Positions 6,440-6,587 of a stretch of DNA of 6,587 nt are shown here, in pieces; the stretch's first letter is position 1; each line of letters begins with the position of its first letter. The notes under the pieces were generated by a model. That model worked only from the letters and a program-made list of their open reading frames with translations. It searched no databases and had not been told where the DNA came from. Source of the DNA: Acidobacteriota bacterium (GTDB lineage: Bacteria > Acidobacteriota > HRBIN11). The stretch is taken from assembly GCA_025061865.1 (NCBI GenBank), contig JANXAA010000127.1, positions 1-6,587 on the forward strand, read 5' to 3'. The translations under genes and the position numbers were made by a program.

Positions 6440-6586
6440 TCATCCTTCATGCGGCCGGCAGAATACCCCAGGTCCCGTCGGAAGCGGTTGAGGGTCTACC
6501 TTGACAGCCTGGCCGTCTTTGCGACGCCGACTCAAGGCGCCCAGGACCACAAGGGCCCAGGCCCGAGACCAGTGGAGGCGGCCCCT
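6440..6586 (-). CDS. C-terminal tail of an unidentified upstream gene, cut by the window edge
   Basis: One minus frame is open from the window edge to TGA 6440-6442, giving 48 residues that include LHWSRAWALVVLGALSRRRK and end VFCRPHEG. Its codons show high third-position GC. Its stop overlaps the ATGATGATG start cluster of the DUF218 gene, as in a coupled operon. A second frame is also open but is rich in G and P and ends seven bases earlier. I recognise no family from this fragment. Confidence 0.45.
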   Translation of the reverse strand, partial: RGRLHWSRAWALVVLGALSRRRKDGQAVKVDPQPLPTGPGVFCRPHEG

Positions 6587-6587
6587 T

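Overview
This GC-rich window looks like part of a surface- or exopolysaccharide locus from an uncultured Gram-negative-type (diderm) bacterium. An outer-membrane beta-barrel of the polysaccharide-cluster kind, a WecA/MraY-type lipid-carrier sugar-phosphate transferase, a GT4 glycosyltransferase, a NodU/CmcH-type carbamoyltransferase and a YdcF/DUF218 protein lie on the minus strand. One small coiled-coil/membrane-anchor gene lies on the plus strand. The mix recalls Acidobacteria-like or thermophilic environmental genomes, but that is inference; nothing in the window fixes the phylum.

Layout by coordinate (minus-strand genes read from right to left). 1-567: 5' part of an outer-membrane barrel gene, running off the window and frameshifted. 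568-700: gap with a consensus -10 hexamer. 701-1770: WecA-like transferase, frameshifted. 1796-2002: an unannotated relic of an NAD-dependent sugar epimerase with an amber stop, cut at both ends. 2011-3201: intact GT4 glycosyltransferase. 3202-3371: gap with a doubtful 44-codon ORF and an inverted repeat. 3372-5111: carbamoyltransferase, open but apparently missing a conserved central block and carrying an unfamiliar insert. 5112-5319: divergent spacer with a perfect 13-bp tandem repeat. 5320-5751 (+): a protein built from 11-residue coiled-coil repeats with a C-terminal membrane helix. 5800-6437: YdcF/DUF218 gene, frameshifted. 6440-6586: the tail of a further minus-strand gene, overlapping the YdcF start region.

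How the genes fit together (inference): the WecA-like enzyme would load the first sugar-phosphate on undecaprenyl phosphate, the GT4 enzyme would add a sugar, the epimerase once made a nucleotide sugar, the carbamoyltransferase would decorate the glycan, and the barrel would act in the outer membrane. The main observation is the state of the locus: three genes each need one extra base at one point to restore a full family-like protein, one gene is a fossil, and a fourth shows a block deletion. Either the locus is decaying or the assembly carries several one-base deletion errors. The epimerase relic cannot be explained by a single base error. I see no RNA gene, CRISPR array, insertion sequence or integrase. 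No clearly new defence or mobile system is visible.
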